42,091 bases of DNA, from contig DLHP01000017.1 in assembly GCA_002483285.1 (NCBI GenBank), positions 41,656 through 83,746 on the forward strand, given 5' to 3'. Numbering within the stretch: the stretch's first letter is position 1; each line of letters starts with the position of its first letter. The notes beneath the pieces were generated by a model. That model did no database searches, had not been told where the DNA came from, and worked only from the letters and a program-made list of their open reading frames with translations. Shown one piece after another: positions 1 through 7,737 of the stretch. The translations under genes were made by a program, and so were the position numbers. Source of the stretch: Flavobacterium sp. UBA7665 (GTDB lineage: Bacteria > Bacteroidota > Bacteroidia > Flavobacteriales > Flavobacteriaceae).

Positions 1-27
1 CTGCTCTATCCCGCGCTGTTTCGGTGG

Positions 28-35
28 CAAATATA
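28..35 (-). promoter_or_regulatory. Candidate -7 promoter element for a leftward gene outside the window
   Basis: The minus strand reads TATATTTG, an exact match to the Bacteroidetes -7 consensus TAnnTTTG. It would drive a gene running left off the window edge. No other gene is supported between 1 and 185. The assignment rests on the motif alone. Confidence 0.45.
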
Positions 36-185
36 CGACACTAATCGGTAAACGCAAGTTAAATTTTTAAAAACTTTATATTTTGGGTTTTGTTTTGGAT
101 AATCTCAGGGCGCATCAGGGCTTGAAATTCTGTAATGCTGCAGGTAGAAATCCATAAGGATTTGGCTGTCAAATTGTTTACTTTT

Positions 186-491
186 ATGGCTATGGACTTG
201 ATGCAAATTACCGGATACGCTGCGGCCTTGTTAACCATGGTCTCCAATATTCCACAGGCCTTTAAGATTATCCGAACCAAAGACACCAAAAGTGTATCGG
301 CCGTGACTTACAGCCTGCTTTTGGCCGGTTTGATCCTTTGGGTAATCTACGGATGCATGAGAAGCGACGTGCCGTTGATAGTCTGCAATTCGGTCTCGGC
401 ATTGTTTTGCGGCATGGTGTTGTTCCTCAAACTCACCCCGGCAAAAGTAGTCACCCAAATACACAATACAATAAACGATAAAAACCAATAA
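186..491 (+). CDS. SemiSWEET-type (MtN3/PQ-loop) small sugar transporter
   Basis: This small integral membrane protein has one three-helix PQ-loop unit, the half-size bacterial form of SWEET transporters, which dimerise to move sugars down a gradient. The family motif is visible as SNIPQAFKIIRTKDTKSVS near the end of the first helix, with the Pro-Gln pair. Two further hydrophobic segments follow (TYSLLLAGLILWVIYG and a C-terminal one). I chose the ATG at 186, giving 101 aa; 192 is equally possible. An upstream in-frame ATG at 135 would add a 17-residue polar extension unlike the family. The next gene begins 2 bp after the stop, so the two are probably co-transcribed. The substrate cannot be read from sequence. 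Confidence 0.85.
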   Translation: MAMDLMQITGYAAALLTMVSNIPQAFKIIRTKDTKSVSAVTYSLLLAGLILWVIYGCMRSDVPLIVCNSVSALFCGMVLFLKLTPAKVVTQIHNTINDKNQ

Positions 492-493
492 AC

Positions 494-799
494 ATGGAAG
501 CTTACGACACCTTATCAGAAGCGGTTACTGCCTTACAAAACCAAGGCTACACCGAAGATTTCAACATCCACAACAACATCCTCAAAAGCGGTTCGGGGCT
601 TCATGAATTCAAACATACCGAGTTTGTCATCGACAAATCGTTCCGTTTTGATGTGGATGAAGACCCGTCAGACCAAGCCATGCTTTACGCAATCTCATCC
701 GCCGACCGCTCAATAAAAGGGATTTTGGTCAACGGATATGGCATTTATTCTGAAGATTCTACCAACGACATCCTCGAAAAACTCAAAGAATCCCATTAA
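494..799 (+). CDS. Conserved ~100-aa protein of unknown function
   Basis: This small soluble acidic protein of 101 aa has no signal peptide or membrane segment. Pattern features are an N-terminal DTLSEAVTALQNQGYTEDFN and a central FRFDVDEDPSDQAMLYAI. It resembles a Bacteroidetes family that databases often label 'phosphoribosylpyrophosphate synthetase'. That name does not fit: real PRPP synthetases are about 310 aa and carry a PRPP-binding loop that is absent here. It starts 2 bp after the SemiSWEET stop and ends at a bidirectional hairpin. I treat it as function unknown. Confidence 0.7.
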   Translation: MEAYDTLSEAVTALQNQGYTEDFNIHNNILKSGSGLHEFKHTEFVIDKSFRFDVDEDPSDQAMLYAISSADRSIKGILVNGYGIYSEDSTNDILEKLKESH

Positions 800-802
800 A
801 AA

Positions 803-822
803 AGCCCTTCGTTAAAAGGGCT
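803..822 (-). terminator. Intrinsic terminator between convergent genes
   Basis: A 7-bp stem, AGCCCTT (803-809) with AAGGGCT (816-822), is flanked by an A-run at 798-803. On the minus strand that becomes the U-tract ending the alcohol dehydrogenase transcript. It may also stop readthrough from the 101-aa gene, whose stop is at 799. Confidence 0.7.
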
Positions 823-828
823 GATGTC

Positions 829-1872
829 TTAAAGTGTGGCCATGTCGATGACAAAACGGTAACGCACGTCGCCTTTGACCATTCGGTCGTACGCGTGGGT
901 GACGTCTTTGATGTCGATGAGCTCGATGTCTGAAACGATGCCGTGTTGGGCACAAAAGTCGAGCATTTCCTGGGTTTCGGGCAAACCGCCGATTCCCGAA
1001 CCCGCGAGGCTTTTCCTGCCACTGATGATCTTAAACGGATGTACCGAATAACTCTCGGATGGCGCGCCCACGCAAATATGTACACCATTGGTCCTGAGCA
1101 TCGTCAGGTACATGCTCATATCGTGTGGCGCCGAAACGGTGTCGAGGATAAAATCGAAATAGCCTTTGGCATTCTTAACCTGCTCTTCGTCTTTGGTGAC
1201 GATAAATTTATGTGCACCAAGCCTGCGGGCGTCGGTTTCTTTCTCGGGCGACGTACTCAAAACGGTAACCTCAGCACCAAATGCTACCCCGAATTTTACC
1301 GCCATATGGCCCAAACCGCCCAAACCAAGCACGCCGAGTTTGTGTCCTTTGCCCACCTTCCAGTGGCGAAGCGGCGAATAAGTCGTAATGCCGGCGCACA
1401 ACAAAGGTGCGGTCGCTGCCAAATCTAGTTTGTGTGGAATGTGCAGCGTAAAATCCTCATGCACGACGATGGTATTGGAATAGCCGCCATAAGTGGGCGT
1501 TTTACGGTCTTGTTCGTAGCCATTGTAGGTAGCCGAACTGCCGTTGAGGCAATACTGCTCAAGGCCTTGCTCGCAATTTTCGCAGACGCGGCACGAATCT
1601 ACGAGGCAACCGGTTCCGGCAAGGTCTCCGATTTTAAACTTGGTCACGTGGCTTCCAACAGCTACTACGGTTCCAACTATTTCATGTCCGGGAACCATCG
1701 GGAAAATGCCCGGTGCCCAGTCGTCCTTGATTTGGTGCAAGTCGCTATGGCAAACCCCGCAATATTGAATGTCGAATTGTACGTCGTGTGGTTTGAGTTC
1801 GCGTCGTTCAAACTGCCAAGGCGCTAAATCTGAAGTGGGGCTCTGCGCGGAGTATCCTTTTGCTGGTATCAT
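829..1872 (-). CDS. Zinc-dependent NAD(P) alcohol dehydrogenase (YahK/cinnamyl-alcohol dehydrogenase type)
   Basis: This medium-chain dehydrogenase/reductase of 347 aa would interconvert an aldehyde and an alcohol. The catalytic zinc site is visible as CGVCHSD (Cys38, His42) and GHE (His63-Glu64). The structural zinc has four cysteines in SCRVCENCEQGLEQYC (94, 97, 100, 108). The nucleotide-binding glycine motif is LGLGGLGH. The second strand ends in STSPEK, which in the YahK/CAD branch goes with NADPH preference. The length is normal and the start is the ATG next to an AT-rich leader. It stands alone, convergent with the upstream pair and divergent from the lipoprotein at 1956. The physiological aldehyde is unknown. 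Confidence 0.9.
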   Translation of the reverse strand: MIPAKGYSAQSPTSDLAPWQFERRELKPHDVQFDIQYCGVCHSDLHQIKDDWAPGIFPMVPGHEIVGTVVAVGSHVTKFKIGDLAGTGCLVDSCRVCENCEQGLEQYCLNGSSATYNGYEQDRKTPTYGGYSNTIVVHEDFTLHIPHKLDLAATAPLLCAGITTYSPLRHWKVGKGHKLGVLGLGGLGHMAVKFGVAFGAEVTVLSTSPEKETDARRLGAHKFIVTKDEEQVKNAKGYFDFILDTVSAPHDMSMYLTMLRTNGVHICVGAPSESYSVHPFKIISGRKSLAGSGIGGLPETQEMLDFCAQHGIVSDIELIDIKDVTHAYDRMVKGDVRYRFVIDMATL

Positions 1873-1927
1873 AATTTTATTTTTCCTAAAGTTAAGTAAA
1901 TTCCGTCGCCGATAGAATCATCCCTAT

Positions 1928-1935
1928 TATATTTG
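1928..1935 (+). promoter_or_regulatory. -7 promoter element of the propeller-like lipoprotein gene
   Basis: TATATTTG matches TAnnTTTG exactly and lies 20 nt before the ATG at 1956, the usual spacing in this window. I see no clear TTG at -33. Confidence 0.6.
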
Positions 1936-1955
1936 TTTTACCAATTATCAACGCG

Positions 1956-2831
1956 ATGAAACACACCATAAAAATAATCCTGCTGGTCTTTTTCCTGATT
2001 TCCTGCCAGTCGGATTCGGGCGTATTGCAAACTTTGTTTGAATTTCCGCAAGAACTCAAGGAAGTATCCGCCGTAGAAGTAACGCCAAAATCCGACCTCA
2101 TCTGGACGGTTGAGGACCACGGCAACGCGCCTAAACTGTATGCTTTCGATGCCAAAGGAACTTTGTTGCGCACGATTGCGGTAGCGGCAACCAATGAAGA
2201 TTGGGAAGAACTGACATCGGATAAAGAAGGCAATCTTTACATTGGTGATTTCGGGAACAACGACAATGTGCGCAAAGACCTCTGTATTTATAAAGTCAAC
2301 GCCGCCGATTTAGGCAAGGACGAAGTGCAACCGTCGCAGCAGACCACTTTTTTCTATCCCGAACAAACCGAGTTTCCGCCCAAAACCTCCGAACAATTCT
2401 ACGACCTCGAGGCTTTTTTTGAATCCAACGGTACTTTTTATTTGTTTACCAAAAACAGGAGTTCGGCTTCGGATGGTGCTACCTCACTCTACACAGTTCC
2501 CAACTTGCCGGGAAACCATGCGGCAAAAAAAGTCGGATCGTTCATCACCTGTCCCGATTTTAGGTCGTGTGCTGTGACCAGCGCCGACATCAGCCGCAAC
2601 GGAAAAAAAATCGCTTTGTTGAGCGCAAGCCATGCCTGGATTTTCTCCGATTTTAAAAAGGATAATTGGTTTGGCGGAAAAGTACAGCAAATCGATTTTG
2701 GCGATCATTCGCACAAAGAAGGTATCTGCTTTGCCGGCAACAGCAAACTCTACGTAACCGACGAGCGCAAAAAGAAAAATGGAGGAAAACTCTACCTGCT
2801 CGACCTGGATCAATTAAAATCCAAACCCTAA
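1956..2831 (+). CDS. Propeller-like lipoprotein of unknown function
   Basis: This is a 291-aa envelope lipoprotein. A short signal peptide (KHTIKIILLVFFLIS) ends in the lipobox cysteine of LISCQSD. The rest contains repeated strand-rich units such as NEDWEELTSDKEGNLYIGDF and a later CFAGNSKLYVTDER. These suggest a beta-propeller like that of SdiA-regulated or SMP-30-like proteins, but I cannot name a family with certainty. No catalytic motif is recognisable. The 3' end overlaps the convergent phosphatase-barrel gene by 18 bp (2814-2831), so the final codons of each gene lie on opposite strands of the same DNA. Confidence 0.75.
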   Translation: MKHTIKIILLVFFLISCQSDSGVLQTLFEFPQELKEVSAVEVTPKSDLIWTVEDHGNAPKLYAFDAKGTLLRTIAVAATNEDWEELTSDKEGNLYIGDFGNNDNVRKDLCIYKVNAADLGKDEVQPSQQTTFFYPEQTEFPPKTSEQFYDLEAFFESNGTFYLFTKNRSSASDGATSLYTVPNLPGNHAAKKVGSFITCPDFRSCAVTSADISRNGKKIALLSASHAWIFSDFKKDNWFGGKVQQIDFGDHSHKEGICFAGNSKLYVTDERKKKNGGKLYLLDLDQLKSKP

Positions 2832-5800
2832 ACCGGCCGAAATCCTACCGCCATCACCCGAACGGAAATACGAGAATTTCGCGGTGAGTAAATTCACGCC
2901 ATTGAACCAAATCCCACCGCCAAACGAGTGGTGCCATTGGTCTGAGTTTTCATTTTTGAGCCAAACCCTGCCGTAATCGAATCCGCTGAAAACCCCGTAG
3001 CTGATGGGCGCAAATCCGTTTTGGAGTTTGCCCAGGTTCCAACGCACATCGGTACTCTGGTAATACGACTGCTTGCCTGAGAACCGCTGGTTGCGGTAGC
3101 CGCGCAAATCGGTGTCACCGCCTACGGTAGCGGCTTGGTAGAATTCGTACTGGTCGTCGAACAACGCCCTTGCTTTGAGCACAGTGGCCAACACGAGTTT
3201 GCCGTCTGGGATGAGTTTGCACGTCAATCCCAAAGTGCTTTCGGCGTAAGGGAAGCGGCGATCGGTTTGGTCAATGTTCATTTTAAAACCGCCGAGCAAC
3301 GAGAACTGCATGCCCAAGGTTGGGTTGGAGTTGTTGTCGTAGTTTTCAAACGTATACTCGGCATTGAAGTCGCCAAAATTTTTGTAATCGAAAACATCGG
3401 CGTTGATGACAAAAGGCTGCGAGATGTAACGGTTGGGTGATCGGTCGACCGAAATCCGTTCAAACGACAATTTGGTCACCACCGACGCGCCATGCTCACC
3501 AACCCAACGCAACGAAGGCGTGGCTTTGATGGTGCGGATTTTCACGCGGTTGTAGTCGAGTTCTTTGCTTTTTTTATGGTCGTTGAGGGTTTCATTGCCA
3601 AACCCAAAGAAGTTGGCAGTGAAGTTCGGGCTGGTGTAGGCTGCGTCTACAATAAAATCCCATTTGCCAATCAGGTGCGGAAAAATACCTTTGTACGACA
3701 ATTCATATCCGCTCGTCGCGAAATAATAATTGCCCTTTACCGAATGGCGCTGTGTATAGGGAAAACGGTTGAATCCGTTCACCATATAATTGACCACACC
3801 TCCTATTTTTACGCCGTCATCAGGGTTGAACCCGATCAGCGGATACCCTGCAAATACATTGTACTTGGGCTTTTTGTAATCATACGTGTTCACTTCGTAT
3901 TCATCCGACAGTGCCATCTTGGCCTTGCCTTCATTAAAGAAATTGTTTTTCTTGGATTTGAAATCGTAAATCGTGACGCGTTTGCCGTTCAGGATGTAAT
4001 AAGCATCGGTGTTTTGTCCGCCCAAAAGCCTGATCTTGATTTTGCTGCCCTTGCCTTTGACTTCAAAAAAATCATCGTCACCCAAACCGTAAATCCAGAG
4101 TTCTTTGGTTTCATGGCCGTTATAGGTTCGTTCTGCTACCAGCTTTTCGCCTTCTTTTTTCATGCGGTAGGTTTGCACCTTGGTGGCATTGCCCAGTCGC
4201 GTGATTACGAATTTGTCTTTCTTTTCTGTGCCCACAACCAAAACCGTTCGCATCAATGTCTTGTAGTATTCGCGCGCATATTTCGCCAAGTGTGTCTTGC
4301 GAATTTTGAGCTGCAGTTTGATGCGGTCGCTCGTACCGTCCTTGAGTTCCTTTGGCAGGTTGGCAAAAGCTTTGTCTATATCCGATTCCGACAGATTTTT
4401 CATGATGTACTGCGCTTGTTCTGTCCATGCCTTTTCATCGGCTTTGGTTACAAACGCCTGATCGAGGTTGTACGCCGCACGGTTGAACCACTTGACATTC
4501 TTTAAATGCGGACCAAAGCTTTTCATGTGACGCAAAGCCGGAATGTTCATCAAAATCGAAAGCAGGTTCCCATCAAATTTGGTAAACGCCTGGTCGCGGT
4601 CACGTGGAATCGGTCGGTAAATCACCTTGTCCTTCTCTTTGAATTCGCCCCAACGCCATTGGTCTTCGTGACGGTCCCAATCGCCGATGAGCATGTCAAA
4701 CAGCCGTGCGCGGATATAGGCCTTCTCGTCGATTTCGTATTTTTCATCATCGTCGATGTTGGCCAAGACATCATCGGTATTTACAATTTTGGGTGGTTTT
4801 CCGAAGCTTGCCAGATTCGAGAATTTGTCCATCGGACGCTCCTCGATATAATAAATCTCATTGCCAAACTCTTCATTGAAAAGCCCGAGCGTATTTTGCT
4901 TGGGCACATAAAACATCGCAGGATTCGTATGGTTTACCCCAACCCGATCGGCCATTCTCGCCACCACCAATGGCGTATAAGGGTGTGCCGTCGTGTAAAA
5001 ATCCATGATGAAATTCTCGGCGTAGGTATCGCGAAAATCTTTCTCAACCGATTGGTCCTTGAACGCCACCGATTGCAGGAAACGCGTGGCACTTTTACGC
5101 AGCGCCCGCATCACGAATTCGCGACCGTTCTTGTCTTCGAGCCGCAGTGAGCGCGATTGGTGGCCGCCACCTTCTATAGTGGGTTTGAGCCCACCGTAAA
5201 GTGTGTCCAGGCTCACGGCGCGCAAATGGATTGGCAAACTGTAGTACTTGCGGTAATGCTTGCCCCAAAGAAAACGGTAGCCGCCGTTTTTGGTGGTCAT
5301 TTTGGTGGTGTATACCGACGTGTCCTTAGACGTTGCAAACTTAGTAGGAAACTCGCGCAAATTGGGTACTGGCCTGTTGAATAAAGGCTGCTGCTTGAAC
5401 AACAACGCCTCCTTGCCTTTGTAATCGAGGCCAAAAAACGACACTTTAGACGCTCCGGTTTTCAACACCTGCAACATGGCATAACCGTGACGGCCAAAGG
5501 AGAAATCGTTTTTATTGATGGCGCGCGCGGCTTGGGTTTTTGAACCGGCACCGCTGATGATTTGTTTGATGTTGTCGGTATCGATGTATTGCAAATTGTG
5601 GTCGTGCCCCGAAACCACCACGACATTTGTTTTGTCGGCAATCAGCGTCTTGATGCGTTTGACCAGCGCGTTGTATTTCTTGTTCTGCAAATCCTGCGGG
5701 CTAATTCCTGAAGTTTTGCGGGCCACATTGATAATCGAACCTACGATGGGCAAAGGGATTCTTTTCTCGAACGGAAAGATTTGCTTTTCGAGCGAGAATT

Positions 5801-6533
5801 GTCCGCCGTGTGCACCATTAGATAGTAATGGATGGTGCATCGCAATGATGGTGGTCTTCTTCTGGTTCTTAGTGATCTGGTCTTCGAGTTCGAGAAAAAA
5901 CTGCTCGCGCGTCTTGATGTCGCAATCTTCGTTGATGGTGGGGTGTTGGTTCCAGTCCTCGAGGTACCATTCGCTGTCGATGAGGATCAAAGCCACATTA
6001 TCATTGATGTCCACGTGGTCAATGGCGCAATTGTTTCGGGGCAGGAACGCTTTTTTGCTTTTAAAATAGTCGTTGACGATCTTCTGCTGTGCCGAAAGCC
6101 CGTCGATGCCACTGTACCAATCGTGGTTCCCGGGAATGAAAATGGTTTTTCCTTTGAATTTTTTGGCGAGTTCGAGTTGGTTTTTGAGCTTTTCCTCGGC
6201 CAGCTTTCTATCGGGATGGCTTTTCTTGGGCATTCCTTTGGGATAGATGTTGTCACCCAAAAAAATCAGTGTACTGCTCGAATCGGCTTTGGAGAGGCGT
6301 TCTTCGAGTACCGAGAACAATTGTTGGGGTTTTTCGAGGTCGGAGTTTCCCGCATCGCCCACGAGGTAAAAAGTATGCGAAATGGTCTTTGGGTTGTCAA
6401 AATTATCTTTGATCGTAGCAGGCAAACGGGTCCCAAATTGAGAATGGTTCGTGGCACACGAAGCCAACAATAAAGCAAAAACAAGCAGCATATAAATTGG
6501 ATTGCCGCACCGCACATCAGGAAATAATTTCAT
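2814..6533 (-). CDS. Lipoprotein fusion: metallophosphatase, kinase-like middle region and C-terminal outer-membrane barrel
   Basis: This is a 1239-aa multidomain envelope protein. Residues 1-26 form a signal peptide ending in lipobox LLASC (Cys26). A calcineurin-like metallophosphatase follows, with GDAGN (59-63), GDNIY (93-97), GNHD (135-138), MHHP and GHDH, so all expected metal-ligand blocks are present. The middle region contains FDMLIGDWDRH (Asp620-Arg-His) and then IPRDRDQAF (about 642-650). This order and spacing recall the catalytic and metal-binding segments of Fam20/HipA/CotH-type atypical kinases; that is my inference. The last ~350 residues are strand-rich and end in an aromatic residue (GLGFGF), as in BamA/TamA-type surface-antigen barrels. 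The start is uncertain: 6533 is used, and 6491 (MLLVFALLLASC) is equally good. A start at 6605 would run into the divergent HD gene. Confidence 0.85.
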   Translation of the reverse strand: MKLFPDVRCGNPIYMLLVFALLLASCATNHSQFGTRLPATIKDNFDNPKTISHTFYLVGDAGNSDLEKPQQLFSVLEERLSKADSSSTLIFLGDNIYPKGMPKKSHPDRKLAEEKLKNQLELAKKFKGKTIFIPGNHDWYSGIDGLSAQQKIVNDYFKSKKAFLPRNNCAIDHVDINDNVALILIDSEWYLEDWNQHPTINEDCDIKTREQFFLELEDQITKNQKKTTIIAMHHPLLSNGAHGGQFSLEKQIFPFEKRIPLPIVGSIINVARKTSGISPQDLQNKKYNALVKRIKTLIADKTNVVVVSGHDHNLQYIDTDNIKQIISGAGSKTQAARAINKNDFSFGRHGYAMLQVLKTGASKVSFFGLDYKGKEALLFKQQPLFNRPVPNLREFPTKFATSKDTSVYTTKMTTKNGGYRFLWGKHYRKYYSLPIHLRAVSLDTLYGGLKPTIEGGGHQSRSLRLEDKNGREFVMRALRKSATRFLQSVAFKDQSVEKDFRDTYAENFIMDFYTTAHPYTPLVVARMADRVGVNHTNPAMFYVPKQNTLGLFNEEFGNEIYYIEERPMDKFSNLASFGKPPKIVNTDDVLANIDDDEKYEIDEKAYIRARLFDMLIGDWDRHEDQWRWGEFKEKDKVIYRPIPRDRDQAFTKFDGNLLSILMNIPALRHMKSFGPHLKNVKWFNRAAYNLDQAFVTKADEKAWTEQAQYIMKNLSESDIDKAFANLPKELKDGTSDRIKLQLKIRKTHLAKYAREYYKTLMRTVLVVGTEKKDKFVITRLGNATKVQTYRMKKEGEKLVAERTYNGHETKELWIYGLGDDDFFEVKGKGSKIKIRLLGGQNTDAYYILNGKRVTIYDFKSKKNNFFNEGKAKMALSDEYEVNTYDYKKPKYNVFAGYPLIGFNPDDGVKIGGVVNYMVNGFNRFPYTQRHSVKGNYYFATSGYELSYKGIFPHLIGKWDFIVDAAYTSPNFTANFFGFGNETLNDHKKSKELDYNRVKIRTIKATPSLRWVGEHGASVVTKLSFERISVDRSPNRYISQPFVINADVFDYKNFGDFNAEYTFENYDNNSNPTLGMQFSLLGGFKMNIDQTDRRFPYAESTLGLTCKLIPDGKLVLATVLKARALFDDQYEFYQAATVGGDTDLRGYRNQRFSGKQSYYQSTDVRWNLGKLQNGFAPISYGVFSGFDYGRVWLKNENSDQWHHSFGGGIWFNGVNLLTAKFSYFRSGDGGRISAGLGFGF

Positions 6534-6558
6534 AAATTGGCTAGGTAAAATTTTGACC

Positions 6559-7737
6559 ATGACCCTTGTCCAAAAAGCCGAACAATTTGTCTTTGACCTT
6601 TTCAAAGATAAACTTTCTCTTTCATATACTTATCACAATTTTAATCATACCCAGCGTGTAGTGCGTGCCATCGGGCAATTAATTGCGGCCGAAAACCTTG
6701 CGTTGCCGCAAACCGAGGCGTTGCTGCTCGCAGGTTGGTTTCACGATACAGGTTATACTAAAGGCCCTGAAGAGCATGAACAACAGAGTGTTTTGGTGCT
6801 TCGGGATTTTGCGAAAACACACCCGGCTTCAGAAGAAGTCTTGGCATTGGCAGAAAACCTAATCCTGGCCACAAAGATGAGCTGGCAACCACAAACCCCG
6901 CTCGAAAACATCATGCGCGACGCGGATACGGCGCATTTTTCGGACGCCAATTACATCTTGCTTAGCGGGTTGTTGCGCGAAGAATGGCGACTCACACTCG
7001 GCAAAATCTTTACCGACCTGGAATGGGCCACCACGAACCGCAACCTTTTACTCCACCAACATCGCTATTTCACCGACTTGGCCCAAACCGAATGGCAGCC
7101 GAGCAAAGACGCTAACATTGCATTGCTCCAGGAGAAAATCACGCAACTCGCCGACGCCGACCTTAAAAAATCGGCCAAAGGAAAGAAAGTAGAAAAAGAA
7201 GAAAAACCCGAACGCGGGATTGAGACAATGTTCAAGGTGACGCTCAACAACCATACGCGGCTCAGCCAGATTGCAGACAGCAAGGCCAACATTTTACTTT
7301 CGGTAAATGCCATCATCATCTCTATTTCGTTGTCGACTTTGATTCCAAAACTCGACAGTCCGGGCAACCTGCATTTGATTGTGCCTACGTTTATCCTGAT
7401 TATTTTCAGTGTATGCTCGATTATTTTCGCGATTCTTTCTACCAAACCCAAAGTCACAGGCGGCTCGTTTACCAGAAAGGAAATCGAGGAGCAGAAAATC
7501 AACCTGCTGTTTTTTGGGAACTTCCATAAGATGCCACTCGAAGATTACCAATGGGCCATGAATGAACTCATGAAAGACAAGGATTATCTGTACAATTCTA
7601 TGATTAAGGACCTGTATTTCTTGGGGTTGGTGCTCAACCGCAAGTACAAGTTATTGCGCTCGACTTATACGATTTTCATGATTGGGATTATCGTTTCGGT
7701 GTTGGCGTTCGTGTATGCGTTTTATTCGATCCGTTAA
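6559..7737 (+). CDS. HD-domain protein fused to a Pycsar-effector-type (PycTM/DUF5706) membrane domain
   Basis: This is a 392-aa two-domain protein. Residues 1-200 form an HD-superfamily phosphohydrolase fold with His26/His30 in YHNFNH, the His62-Asp63 pair in GWFHDTGY, and Asp121/Asp123 in RDADTAHF. A charged linker (about 203-220) follows. The C-terminal module starts with HTRLSQIADSKANILLSVN, then two hydrophobic segments (about 247-262 and 272-293), an amphipathic stretch, and a last helix (about 370-388). That layout matches the PycTM domain of cyclic-pyrimidine (Pycsar) antiphage effectors. No cyclase is adjacent. The gene stands between a divergent and a convergent neighbour, so it is probably a single-gene transcript. 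A housekeeping nucleotide-signalling role is as likely as defence. Confidence 0.8.
   Translation: MTLVQKAEQFVFDLFKDKLSLSYTYHNFNHTQRVVRAIGQLIAAENLALPQTEALLLAGWFHDTGYTKGPEEHEQQSVLVLRDFAKTHPASEEVLALAENLILATKMSWQPQTPLENIMRDADTAHFSDANYILLSGLLREEWRLTLGKIFTDLEWATTNRNLLLHQHRYFTDLAQTEWQPSKDANIALLQEKITQLADADLKKSAKGKKVEKEEKPERGIETMFKVTLNNHTRLSQIADSKANILLSVNAIIISISLSTLIPKLDSPGNLHLIVPTFILIIFSVCSIIFAILSTKPKVTGGSFTRKEIEEQKINLLFFGNFHKMPLEDYQWAMNELMKDKDYLYNSMIKDLYFLGLVLNRKYKLLRSTYTIFMIGIIVSVLAFVYAFYSIR

Noticed and set aside
3492..4505. A 337-aa open frame on the plus strand inside the phosphatase-barrel gene
   Set aside because: It is antisense to a gene with clear domain motifs, has no family features and no promoter. 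Long antisense frames are common opposite this codon usage.
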